From assembly GCA_900757205.1 (NCBI GenBank), contig CAAENA010000050.1, forward strand, positions 1 to 14,867: a stretch of 14,867 nt of DNA. Reading direction: 5' to 3'. This stretch comes from an uncultured Collinsella sp. (lineage in GTDB: Bacteria > Actinomycetota > Coriobacteriia > Coriobacteriales > Coriobacteriaceae). Made by a program: the position numbers and the translations under genes. Numbering within the stretch: position 1 is the first letter of the stretch; every line of letters begins with the position of its first letter. The notes beneath the pieces are model-generated. The model searched no databases and had not been told where the DNA came from. It was given only the letters and a program-made list of their open reading frames with translations. Shown here in pieces: positions 6,863 to 13,306 of the stretch.

Positions 6863-7157
6863 TCTCAATCTGCAACACCTGGGTCCGTTTTGGCTCGCCT
6901 TCTGTTACAGATCGAGATCTTATTTGCCTGCCTGCCCATTTGTCTCAATCTGTAACAGTAAGAGTCGATTTGCACGGCTAGATGTTACAGAACGAGACAT
7001 TGGCTGCTCGCCTCCCCGTTTATCTCGATTTGTAACAGCTAGACCCAATTTGGGCGGCTAGATGTTACAGATTGAGATTCTGGCGGCGGGCCTGCCCGTT
7101 TGTCTCAATCTGTAACAGATAGGGGGCCAAATAAGCTCTGCTTGTTACAGATTGAGA
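6863..7157. repeat. Array of eight alternating 15-bp elements at exact 40-bp period
   Basis: The element TCTCAATCTGTAACA occurs forward at 6863, 6943, 7023 and 7103, and as its complement TGTTACAGATTGAGA at 6903, 6983, 7063 and 7143. Every start is exactly 40 bp after the previous one, and orientation alternates without exception. Four copies are perfect, two differ at one base and two at two. The seven spacers are all 25 bp. Spacers of the same class resemble each other weakly (reverse-to-forward ones share a CCTGCCCGTTTG-like end; two forward-to-reverse ones end CGGCTAGA), so it is an 80-bp tandem unit with conserved arms. Neighbouring arms can pair in any register. No gene lies in this 566-bp gap (6737-7302); the array sits between two divergent promoters. 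It is not CRISPR-like. Function unknown. Confidence 0.95.
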
Positions 7158-7249
7158 CAGTCTGCTGCAGAATACTTTCGATAACTAGCCGTTCACGTTC
7201 TGACTGATGAATTTGTCCTGATAGGTGCCCTATGGCGGGATTTCGCGGC

Positions 7250-7255
7250 TACAAT
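7250..7255 (+). promoter_or_regulatory. -10 box (TACAAT) of prfC
   Basis: TACAAT followed by A lies 47 bp before the prfC start codon. No convincing -35 is visible 16-18 bp upstream. The array ends about 90 bp upstream of this box, so it is probably outside the transcript. Confidence 0.45.
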
Positions 7256-7302
7256 AGTGCGGTTACAACGACGTAATGCACTCAATGCAAGAAAGGATCC
7301 GC

Positions 7303-8916
7303 ATGGCAAGCCTGTCGGATGAAATCTCGTCGCGCCGCACATTCGCGATCATCAGCCACCCGGATGCCGGTAAGACCACACTTACCGAGAAGCTGCTGCT
7401 CTATACCGGCAGCATCCAGACCGCCGGTTCGGTCAAGGGCAAGAGCTCGGCCAAGCATGCCGTCTCGGACTGGATGGACATCGAGAAGGAGCGCGGTATT
7501 TCCGTTACCTCCTCGGTACTGCAGTTCACCTATAACGGCGCCTGCGTCAACATCCTCGATACTCCCGGCCACCAGGACTTCTCGGAGGACACCTACCGTA
7601 CCCTTATGGCCGCCGACGCCGCGGTCATGGTCATCGACGGCGCCAAGGGCGTCGAGGCCCAGACCAAAAAGCTCTTTAAGGTCTGTACGCTGCGCCACAT
7701 TCCCATCTTCACCTTTGTGAACAAGCTCGACCACGAGGCTCGCGATCCGTTTGAGCTCATGGAAGAGATCGAGAACGTTCTGGGCATCAATACGTATCCC
7801 ATGAACTGGCCGATCGGCAGCGGCCGTAACTTCCGCGGCGTGTTCGACCGTCAGACCCGTCGCGTCATCGCCTTTGAGGGCGACGGTCACGCCAACGCCA
7901 CCAAGAAGGTCGCCGAGGTCGAGGCCGAGTTGGGCGATCCGGCCATGGACGAGCTTATTGGCGAGGAGAACCATAAGAACCTGATGGACGACATCGAGCT
8001 GCTCGATGGCGCCGGCGACGAGCTCGACCTGGATGCCGTGGCCTGCGGCAAGCTGAGCCCGGCGTTCTTTGGCTCGGCGCTCACCAACTTTGGTGTGGAG
8101 CCCTTCCTTAAGGAATTCCTGCGCCTTGCCCCGACGCCGCGCGCCTACACCGATACGCTCACCAGCGAACCGGTCGCGCCCGCCGAGAACGACTTTAGCG
8201 GCTTTGTCTTTAAGATCCAGGCCAACATGGACAAGAACCACCGTGACCGCATTGCCTTTGTGCGCATTTGCTCGGGCAAGTTCGAGCGCGGCATGGATGC
8301 CTTCCATATGCAGGGCGACCGCAAGCTCAAGCTGGCTACGGGCACCTCGATGATGGCCGACGACCGCGCCATCGTGGACGAGGCGTACGCTGGCGATATC
8401 GTGGGCCTGTTCGACCCGGGCATCTTTAGCATCGGCGACACCGTGTGCTCCGGCAAGCGCCACGTGCAGTATCCGCAGATCCCGACGTTTGCCCCCGAGA
8501 TGTTTGCCCGTATCACGCAGGTCGACACGCTCAAGCGCAAACAGTTCGTGAAGGGTATGGAGGAGCTTGCCCAGGAGGGCGCCATCCAGATCTTCCGCGA
8601 GCTGGGCGCCGGCATGGAGAGCGTCATCGTGGGCGTGGTCGGCGTGCTGCAGTTTGAGGTACTCGAGCGCCGCCTCAAGGCCGAGTACCGTGTTGAGGTT
8701 CGTCGCCAGCCACTGCCCTATACGGACATCCGCTGGATCCAGAACGACCCCGATACCATCGATATCCCGGGCCTTTCGCTCACGCGCGATACTCTGCGCG
8801 TCGAGGACATGCGCGGCGGCAAGCTGCTGCTCTTTACGAGTCCGTGGAACGTGGACTGGGCAACCGACCACAACCCCGACCTTGTCCTGTCGGAGTTTGG
8901 CAACGTAACGTTTTAG
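7303..8916 (+). CDS. prfC: Peptide chain release factor 3
   Basis: 537-residue translational GTPase that recycles RF1/RF2 from the ribosome after peptide release. The G domain shows G1 SHPDAGKTT (18-26), a switch region with EKERGISVTSS (61-71), G3 DTPGH (86-90) and G4 NKLD (140-143). The EF-G-like domain II and RF3 C-terminal domain follow, ending DHNPDLVLSEFGN-like. Length matches RF3 (about 530). The G1 form with HPDAGKTT and the SVTSSVLQF stretch separate RF3 from EF-G and TypA. In-frame ATGs exist at 7276 and 7285, but the ATG at 7303 has AAAGGA five bases upstream and begins the usual RF3 N-terminus. It stands alone, divergent from the GntR/ABC operon. A long open frame on the opposite strand is an artefact of codon bias. 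Confidence 0.96.
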   Translation: MASLSDEISSRRTFAIISHPDAGKTTLTEKLLLYTGSIQTAGSVKGKSSAKHAVSDWMDIEKERGISVTSSVLQFTYNGACVNILDTPGHQDFSEDTYRTLMAADAAVMVIDGAKGVEAQTKKLFKVCTLRHIPIFTFVNKLDHEARDPFELMEEIENVLGINTYPMNWPIGSGRNFRGVFDRQTRRVIAFEGDGHANATKKVAEVEAELGDPAMDELIGEENHKNLMDDIELLDGAGDELDLDAVACGKLSPAFFGSALTNFGVEPFLKEFLRLAPTPRAYTDTLTSEPVAPAENDFSGFVFKIQANMDKNHRDRIAFVRICSGKFERGMDAFHMQGDRKLKLATGTSMMADDRAIVDEAYAGDIVGLFDPGIFSIGDTVCSGKRHVQYPQIPTFAPEMFARITQVDTLKRKQFVKGMEELAQEGAIQIFRELGAGMESVIVGVVGVLQFEVLERRLKAEYRVEVRRQPLPYTDIRWIQNDPDTIDIPGLSLTRDTLRVEDMRGGKLLLFTSPWNVDWATDHNPDLVLSEFGNVTF

Positions 8917-8958
8917 TGCACCGGCGCGGTGGTCCTGTGGGGCTGCCGCGTCGTTTGC

Positions 8959-8987
8959 TTGCCTGCCGCCGTGTGAGCGGCTATCAT
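8959..8987 (+). promoter_or_regulatory. Promoter candidate for the VUT-SDR operon
   Basis: TTGCCT (8959-8964), 17-bp spacer, TATCAT (8982-8987). Transcription would start near 8994 and give a leader of about 79 nt carrying the hairpin at 9017-9045. Confidence 0.45.
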
Positions 8988-9016
8988 ACCCACCGTCGCC
9001 TCAAGACCGTGGCGGC

Positions 9017-9066
9017 CGAGCAGTTCGGGTCCGATATCCTGCTCGTTAAACCTAAAACCAAAGGAG
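9017..9066 (+). promoter_or_regulatory. Structured leader, possible preQ1-I-like riboswitch
   Basis: A perfect 7-bp stem (CGAGCAG 9017-9023 with CTGCTCG 9039-9045) closes a 15-nt loop. It is followed by an A-rich single strand (9046-9060, TTAAACCTAAAACCA) and then the ribosome binding site AAGGAG (9061-9066). The loop/stem edge ATCCT (9036-9040) could pair with AGGA of the ribosome binding site. That order (stem-loop, A-rich tail, SD-containing pseudoknot strand) is the plan of preQ1-I riboswitches, and the gene downstream belongs to a queuosine-precursor transporter family. The stem, loop and tail are each longer than the known class, so this is a hypothesis. Confidence 0.35.
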
Positions 9067-9072
9067 TACATA

Positions 9073-9795
9073 ATGATCAAGAAGGTCATGGAGGACTACA
9101 AGGTCCTGTTGCGGAGCATTCCCGCGGCAACGGTTTCGCTGTTTTTCGTGAGCGTCATCATGATGAACCTGCTGGCCAACAAGGAGCTTATCAGCCTGCC
9201 GTATCTGGCACTCGATTGCGGCTTTGTGGTGAGCTGGGTCTCGTTTTTGTGCCAGGACATGATCTGCAAGCGCTTTGGCGCCAAGGCATCCATCAAAATC
9301 TCCATCCTCGCGCTACTGGTCAACCTGGCCGTGAGCCTGTGCTTTTGGGCATGTTCGCTCACGCCCGGCATGTGGGGCGCCTACTACGACACGGGCATGA
9401 TCGAGGTCAACACCGCCCTTAACGCCACCATCGGCGGCACCTGGTACGTGGTGCTGGGCTCTTCGCTGGCAATGCTCGTTTCTGCCGTGGTTAACTCCAC
9501 GCTCAACCAGTCGCTCGGCCGTATGCTCAAGAAGAATAACTTTGCGAGCTTCGCCTTCCGTTCCTATGTGTCTACGGGTGTTGGCCAGTTTATCGACAAC
9601 TTGGTCTTTGCCATTGTGGTGAGCCACACGTTCTTTGGTTGGACCTGGGTGCAGGTTCTTATGTGCTCGCTGACCGGCGCTGTCGCCGAGCTGCTGTGCG
9701 AGGTCTTCCTGAGCCCCGTGGGCTACAAGGTCGTGCGTGGCTGGGAGCGCGAGAATGTGGGCGCCGAGTACCTCGAGCGCCACGCAACCGCCTAA
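9073..9795 (+). CDS. VUT family protein (YhhQ-like, putative queuosine precursor transporter)
   Basis: 240-residue membrane protein with about six helices. It matches the VUT/YhhQ family; the E. coli member imports 7-cyano-7-deazaguanine for queuosine synthesis. Visible family traits are MMNLLANKELI after the first helix (30-40), the early acidic loop DxxxVVSWVSFLCQDMICKRFG (48-69), and the conserved GQFIDNLVFA near 171-180 (QxxDN motif). The ~25-residue C-terminus after R222 is soluble. AAGGAG lies six bases before the ATG. The leader has a stem-loop and A-rich tail that may be a riboswitch. Its stop codon overlaps the ribosome binding site of the SDR gene, so the two are one operon. Substrate is inferred from the family only. 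Confidence 0.8.
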   Translation: MIKKVMEDYKVLLRSIPAATVSLFFVSVIMMNLLANKELISLPYLALDCGFVVSWVSFLCQDMICKRFGAKASIKISILALLVNLAVSLCFWACSLTPGMWGAYYDTGMIEVNTALNATIGGTWYVVLGSSLAMLVSAVVNSTLNQSLGRMLKKNNFASFAFRSYVSTGVGQFIDNLVFAIVVSHTFFGWTWVQVLMCSLTGAVAELLCEVFLSPVGYKVVRGWERENVGAEYLERHATA

Positions 9796-9804
9796 GGAGC
9801 AAGT

Positions 9805-10485
9805 ATGCGGGTTTTGATCACGGGCGCTTCGGGCGGTATCGGAGCCGCGTGCGTGCAGCGCTTTTTGGACGAGGGCCACGAGGTCGTGGGCTTTGATCTG
9901 CTGCCGGCGGCGATCGAACACGAGCGCTACCGCCATCTGATTGTTGATGTCCGCGAGCCGGACTCGTTTCCGGACGACCTTGAACCCCAGGTGATCGTGA
10001 ATGTTGCCGGCACGCAGGACTCGACGGACGACATTGCCGCCAACCTGCGTGGCACCATCGACGTGACCGAGCGCTATGCCTTTGTGGGGGAGGGGCTTGC
10101 CGCCAAGCCGGCGCCGGCTATAAAATCCGTGGTCAATGTGGGGTCGGCGAGCGGGCATACGGGATCGGAGTTTCCCGCCTATGCTGCCAGCAAGGGCGGC
10201 GTTATCGCCTATACCAAGAACCTTGCAAACCGCTTGGCGCCGCAGGCTATCGCCAACAGTGTGGACCCGGGCGGCGTGATCACGCCGCTCAACCGTTGCG
10301 TGATGGAAGACGAGCGCCTGTGGAACCAGATTATGGAGCTCACACCGCTCAAGCGCTGGGCGAGCGCCCAAGAGATCGCCGATTGGATCTACTTTGTGGG
10401 CGTGACCAACCGGTTCATGACCGGGCAGAGCCTGCTGATCGATGGCGGCGAGGCCGGCCGCACACAATTTGTTTGGCCCGAATAG
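9805..10485 (+). CDS. SDR family NAD(P)-dependent oxidoreductase
   Basis: 226-residue classical short-chain dehydrogenase/reductase, cytoplasmic. Motifs are the dinucleotide-binding TGASGGIG (6-13), an acidic residue D31 ending strand 2 (favouring NAD(H) over NADP(H)), NVAG (66-69), catalytic-tetrad Asn N80, Ser S114 in NVGSASG, and Y126-xxx-K130 in YAASK. The post-catalytic DPGGV (259-type PG motif) and the C-terminal TGQSLLIDGG are present. It is somewhat shorter than the usual 245-255 because the segment between strands 2 and 4 is trimmed. The ATG has AAGGAG five bases upstream, and this site overlaps the VUT stop codon. A strong terminator follows immediately. The substrate is unknown, and its link to the transporter is an open question. 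Confidence 0.88.
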   Translation: MRVLITGASGGIGAACVQRFLDEGHEVVGFDLLPAAIEHERYRHLIVDVREPDSFPDDLEPQVIVNVAGTQDSTDDIAANLRGTIDVTERYAFVGEGLAAKPAPAIKSVVNVGSASGHTGSEFPAYAASKGGVIAYTKNLANRLAPQAIANSVDPGGVITPLNRCVMEDERLWNQIMELTPLKRWASAQEIADWIYFVGVTNRFMTGQSLLIDGGEAGRTQFVWPE

Positions 10486-10486
10486 G

Positions 10487-10522
10487 AAACGCGCCCGATG
10501 GAAAGCTGTCGGGCGCGTTTTT
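10487..10522 (+). terminator. Rho-independent terminator of the VUT-SDR operon
   Basis: Perfect 12-bp stem AAACGCGCCCGA (10487-10498) with TCGGGCGCGTTT (10509-10520), a 10-nt loop and a run of five T's (10518-10522), directly after the SDR stop codon. On the minus strand it is followed by only three T's, so it is probably weaker for the convergent ung gene. Confidence 0.9.
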
Positions 10523-10535
10523 GATGTATCGATTT

Positions 10536-11261
10536 TTAGCCGAGGCAAGTCCAGTTGACGGGGGTCGAGCCGCGCTGTTCGAGTAGCCGATTGGCTGCCG
10601 AAAAGGGACGCGACCCCATAAAAGCGGGGAGTTCTGCCGTGGCACGGTTAGCCGAAAGCGGCGAAGGGTGCGTAGAGGCCAGACAGAACTTGCCGCTTTC
10701 CCTGCCCGCGCCGGTCGCGGCGAGCTTGCCCTCGACCATCTGCTGGGCAAAGCGGCCCCATGCCAAAAAGACGACCGGCTGGGGCAGCTGGCAGCAGCGT
10801 TCGATAACGTAGTCGGTGAGCGTGCTCCAACCCAGCTTGGCGTGCGAGTTCGCGGCATGCTCGCGCACGGTTAGCGTCGTGTTGAGGAGCAGGACGCCCT
10901 GTTGTGCCCATGGCGTTAGATCTCCTGTGGCGGGAATGGGGCAGCCCAGATCGGCGTTGAGCTCCTTGTAGATGTTGCGCAGGCTCGGCGGCAACTTGGT
11001 TTGCGTCGCAGGTACCGAGAACGACAGACCCATGGCCTGGTTGGGTCCGTGATAGGGGTCTTGGCCCAAGATGACAGCCTTGACCTGGCCGGCCGGCGTG
11101 TAGGCGAGGGCGTTGAGGATGTCGTCTTGTGCCGGGTAGATGGTCTGCTCGGCACGGAGAAGGGCGATGCGCTCGAGCAGCTGGTTCGTAGTGTCACGTA
11201 CCGGCTGCGGCGCATCGCCCAACCAAGTTGCTATGTTGCGGTCGCGAGTTACAGCGTCCAT
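10536..11261 (-). CDS. ung: Uracil-DNA glycosylase, family 1
   Basis: 241-residue family 1 uracil-DNA glycosylase, which excises uracil from DNA to begin base-excision repair. Motif A is GQDPYHG (66-72) with the water-activating D68. The uracil-stacking and intercalating region includes LLLNTTLTV (124-132, with the conserved Asn), WGRFAQ (168-173), and motif B HPSPLSA (198-204) with the catalytic His198. Length (about 220-240) is normal. The ATG has AAAGGAG four bases upstream. A TACAAT -10 box on the minus strand lies about 36 bp before the start, so it can be transcribed independently of the EamA gene upstream. It converges with the VUT-SDR operon. Confidence 0.96.
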   Translation of the reverse strand: MDAVTRDRNIATWLGDAPQPVRDTTNQLLERIALLRAEQTIYPAQDDILNALAYTPAGQVKAVILGQDPYHGPNQAMGLSFSVPATQTKLPPSLRNIYKELNADLGCPIPATGDLTPWAQQGVLLLNTTLTVREHAANSHAKLGWSTLTDYVIERCCQLPQPVVFLAWGRFAQQMVEGKLAATGAGRESGKFCLASTHPSPLSANRATAELPAFMGSRPFSAANRLLEQRGSTPVNWTCLG

Positions 11262-11296
11262 GGAACTCCTTTAGGGCAGATGCTCTGTTGGCATCT

Positions 11297-11302
11297 ATTG
11301 TA
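11297..11302 (-). promoter_or_regulatory. -10 box (TACAAT) of ung
   Basis: TACAAT followed by AG on the minus strand, inside the 88-bp gap between the EamA stop and the ung start. A short stem GATGC/GCATC (11279-11283, 11291-11295) lies in the resulting leader. No clear -35. Confidence 0.4.
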
Positions 11303-11349
11303 AAGGCGCACCGGTTGCCTTTATGCCACGGCTGTATGAAGAGTGGGGC

Positions 11350-12252
11350 CTACGAGATGTGCTCGGGCACTCCTGCCATACGAGCGTGTCCGTGTGCGCG
11401 AAGGCGCGGAAGCTCGACGGTTGCCACCATGACGCCGGTGAGGATGAGGGCGGCGCCAAAGAAGGCGATGGGGCTCAGGACCTCGCCGACCAGGAAGAAC
11501 GAGAAGACGGCGGAGCAGACCGGCTCGAGCGAGAAGGCGAAGCCGGTGGTCTCGGCAGGTACGTGGGGCTGCACGAGCGTCTGGGTGATAAAGCCGTAGG
11601 CAGAGCAGATGAGTGCGAGCGCAACGACAACGACGATCTCGTTCGGCGTGCTGGGAAGCGTGAAGCCGCCAAAGGTGTACGCGGCGATGCCCGAGAACAA
11701 GCCACCGAAGCCCAGCTGCCAAACGCCCAGAGCCAGCGGATCGACTTCTTCGACAAAGCGCTTGGCTACGATAATGTGGCCGGCATAGATAAAGGCCGAG
11801 AGCAGCATGACCATCGCGCCGGGGTTCAGGCTGGTAAAGTCGGCGCCCGAGAGCAAAAGCATGCCGCAGGTGACGATGGCGGTGCCGATGAGCACCTTGC
11901 GCTCGGGGGCGCGACGCAGCAGGGCCGCGTTGGCAAACGGCACGATCACGACCGTCAGGCTCTGCAAAAAGCCGGCGGTGGAGGCAGAAGTGAGGCTGGA
12001 GCCAAGGCACATGCAGGTGAGCTCGGTTGCCATGATGGCGCCGATGATGGCGGAGCGAATCATCACGTCGCGGTTGATACGCAGCGCGTGCTTGTGGAAG
12101 AGCACCAGGCAGGCCGCAAAGGCGATGATGCAGCGCAGCGCAACGATGCTCGTGGCGTTCATACTGTCCATGCCGATCTTCATGAGGGGGTACGAAAAGC
12201 CCCATGCGACGGGAACGGAAAATGAGAGCGCGATTGCTTTTTTGCGATCCAT
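11350..12252 (-). CDS. EamA/DMT-superfamily transporter
   Basis: 300-residue inner-membrane protein with ten predicted helices in two EamA repeats. It opens with SFSVPVAWGFSYPLMKIG (10-27), a typical DMT first helix, and the second EamA repeat begins around residue 148 (AMVMLLSAFIYAGHIIVAKRF) and includes the family-typical TGFAFSLEPVCSAVFSFFLVGE stretch. The two halves are much less alike than in the other EamA gene of this window, so it is a different subfamily. The ATG has AAGGAG four bases upstream. It is divergent from a LysR regulator across a 158-bp gap, the classic arrangement for a LysR-controlled exporter. Substrate unknown; amino acid or metabolite export is the usual guess. Confidence 0.85.
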   Translation of the reverse strand: MDRKKAIALSFSVPVAWGFSYPLMKIGMDSMNATSIVALRCIIAFAACLVLFHKHALRINRDVMIRSAIIGAIMATELTCMCLGSSLTSASTAGFLQSLTVVIVPFANAALLRRAPERKVLIGTAIVTCGMLLLSGADFTSLNPGAMVMLLSAFIYAGHIIVAKRFVEEVDPLALGVWQLGFGGLFSGIAAYTFGGFTLPSTPNEIVVVVALALICSAYGFITQTLVQPHVPAETTGFAFSLEPVCSAVFSFFLVGEVLSPIAFFGAALILTGVMVATVELPRLRAHGHARMAGVPEHIS

Positions 12253-12410
12253 GGGACTCCTTTTGTTACAAAACGGTTTCGCAAAAAGGATTCTGCGCCC
12301 AGATGTAGATGTAGTAAAGCGAATGTATCTTCAGTATGATTAAGAGATGCTAATGCTTTCAGAAAAAGCCCTGGCAAAACGTTTTACGGCTACATCGGTG
12401 TGGAGGCACG
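12253..12410. promoter_or_regulatory. Divergent promoter region between EamA and LysR genes
   Basis: This 158-bp gap must hold the promoters of both genes and the LysR binding sites. It contains a direct repeat ATGTAG-ATGTAG (12303-12314) and a TATGAT -10-like hexamer (12335-12340) oriented toward the LysR gene. I see no single convincing LysR palindrome. Confidence 0.4.
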
Positions 12411-13277
12411 ATGGCATCGCGGTATCAGATTGTATGTATGGTGGTCGATTGCGGCAGCCTGAAACGTGCGGCCGACGAGCTGGGCTATACGCAAAGCGCG
12501 GTGAGCCAGGCCGTCAAGGCGCTCGAGCGCGAGCTGGGCACCACGATTATCGAGCGTGGCAAGCAGGGTGTCTCGCTTACGCGCGACGGTAAACAATATC
12601 TGCCGTACCTGCGCCAGATCGTGACTGCCGAGGCCGAGCTCGAGGGCAAGCGTCAAGAGTTGTTGGGGCTTTCGTCGACCGACATTCGCATTGCGACGTT
12701 TACCAACGTGAGCCGTACCGTGCTGCCGCGCGTGATCCGCGACTTTGGTGCGCTGCACCCGGGTGTGCGCTTTACCCTCAAGCAGGGCGATTGCACGCGC
12801 AACGCCCAGTGGGTGCACGATGGCGTGGTTGACTTTTGCTTTACGGCACGTGGGTTTACCGCAGGGCTCGAGAAGCGCGTGGTCTATCACGACGAGTTGG
12901 TGGCATTGTTGCCGGCCGCCCATCCGCTGGCGGCAAAGGAAAAAGTGACGCTCGCCGACCTGGCGTCCGAACCGTTTGTGCTGCTGGATGAGGGCGAGCA
13001 GAGCCTGGTGCTCGATGCATTCACGGCGCACGGGCTGTCGCCGCACGTGACAAGTGAGGTTACCGACGACTACACCATTATGGCGATGGTGGAGGAGGGG
13101 CTAGGCGTGAGCATGCTCTACCGTCGTACGGTCGAGGGCATGCAGGCCGATATTCGCGTGCGTCCCATCGTGCACGCCCCCTCGCGCGACGTTGTGGCGG
13201 CGTGGCGCAGCTGGGATACCATGCCGATCGCTACGAGGCGCTTTATCGACTATATGAGCTCGCATATCGTGAGCTAG
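12411..13277 (+). CDS. LysR family transcriptional regulator
   Basis: 288-residue LysR-type regulator: an N-terminal winged helix-turn-helix (residues 1-60, with GSLKRAADELGYTQSAVSQAVKALE at about 15-39), a linker helix, and a C-terminal periplasmic-binding-protein-like effector domain (about 85-288; begins DIRIATFTNVSRTVLP). Members bind as tetramers, often to the promoter of a divergent target. The ATG has GGAGG four bases upstream. Its divergent partner is the EamA transporter, the probable target. It converges with the MATE gene, ending 29 bp from it with no clear terminator between. Effector unknown. Confidence 0.92.
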   Translation: MASRYQIVCMVVDCGSLKRAADELGYTQSAVSQAVKALERELGTTIIERGKQGVSLTRDGKQYLPYLRQIVTAEAELEGKRQELLGLSSTDIRIATFTNVSRTVLPRVIRDFGALHPGVRFTLKQGDCTRNAQWVHDGVVDFCFTARGFTAGLEKRVVYHDELVALLPAAHPLAAKEKVTLADLASEPFVLLDEGEQSLVLDAFTAHGLSPHVTSEVTDDYTIMAMVEEGLGVSMLYRRTVEGMQADIRVRPIVHAPSRDVVAAWRSWDTMPIATRRFIDYMSSHIVS

Positions 13278-13306
13278 TTGCCGATGCGCCACCTTGTTGG
13301 ATGCGT

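Noticed and set aside
6863..7157. CRISPR array
   Set aside because: Repeats are only 15 bp, alternate in orientation, and the spacers within a class resemble each other. There are no cas genes nearby.
7282..8871. 529-codon open frame antisense to prfC
   Set aside because: Its protein is low-complexity (Ala/Leu/His/Asp-rich) with no recognisable motif, and it mirrors the codon bias of a clear RF3 gene on the other strand.
8919..8931. Terminator after prfC (CACCG-GCG-CGGTG)
   Set aside because: The stem is only 5 bp with a 3-nt loop and no T-tract.
9313..10548. 411-codon open frame antisense to the VUT and SDR genes
   Set aside because: It spans two well-supported genes and the terminator, and has no motif or ribosome binding site; a GC-bias artefact.
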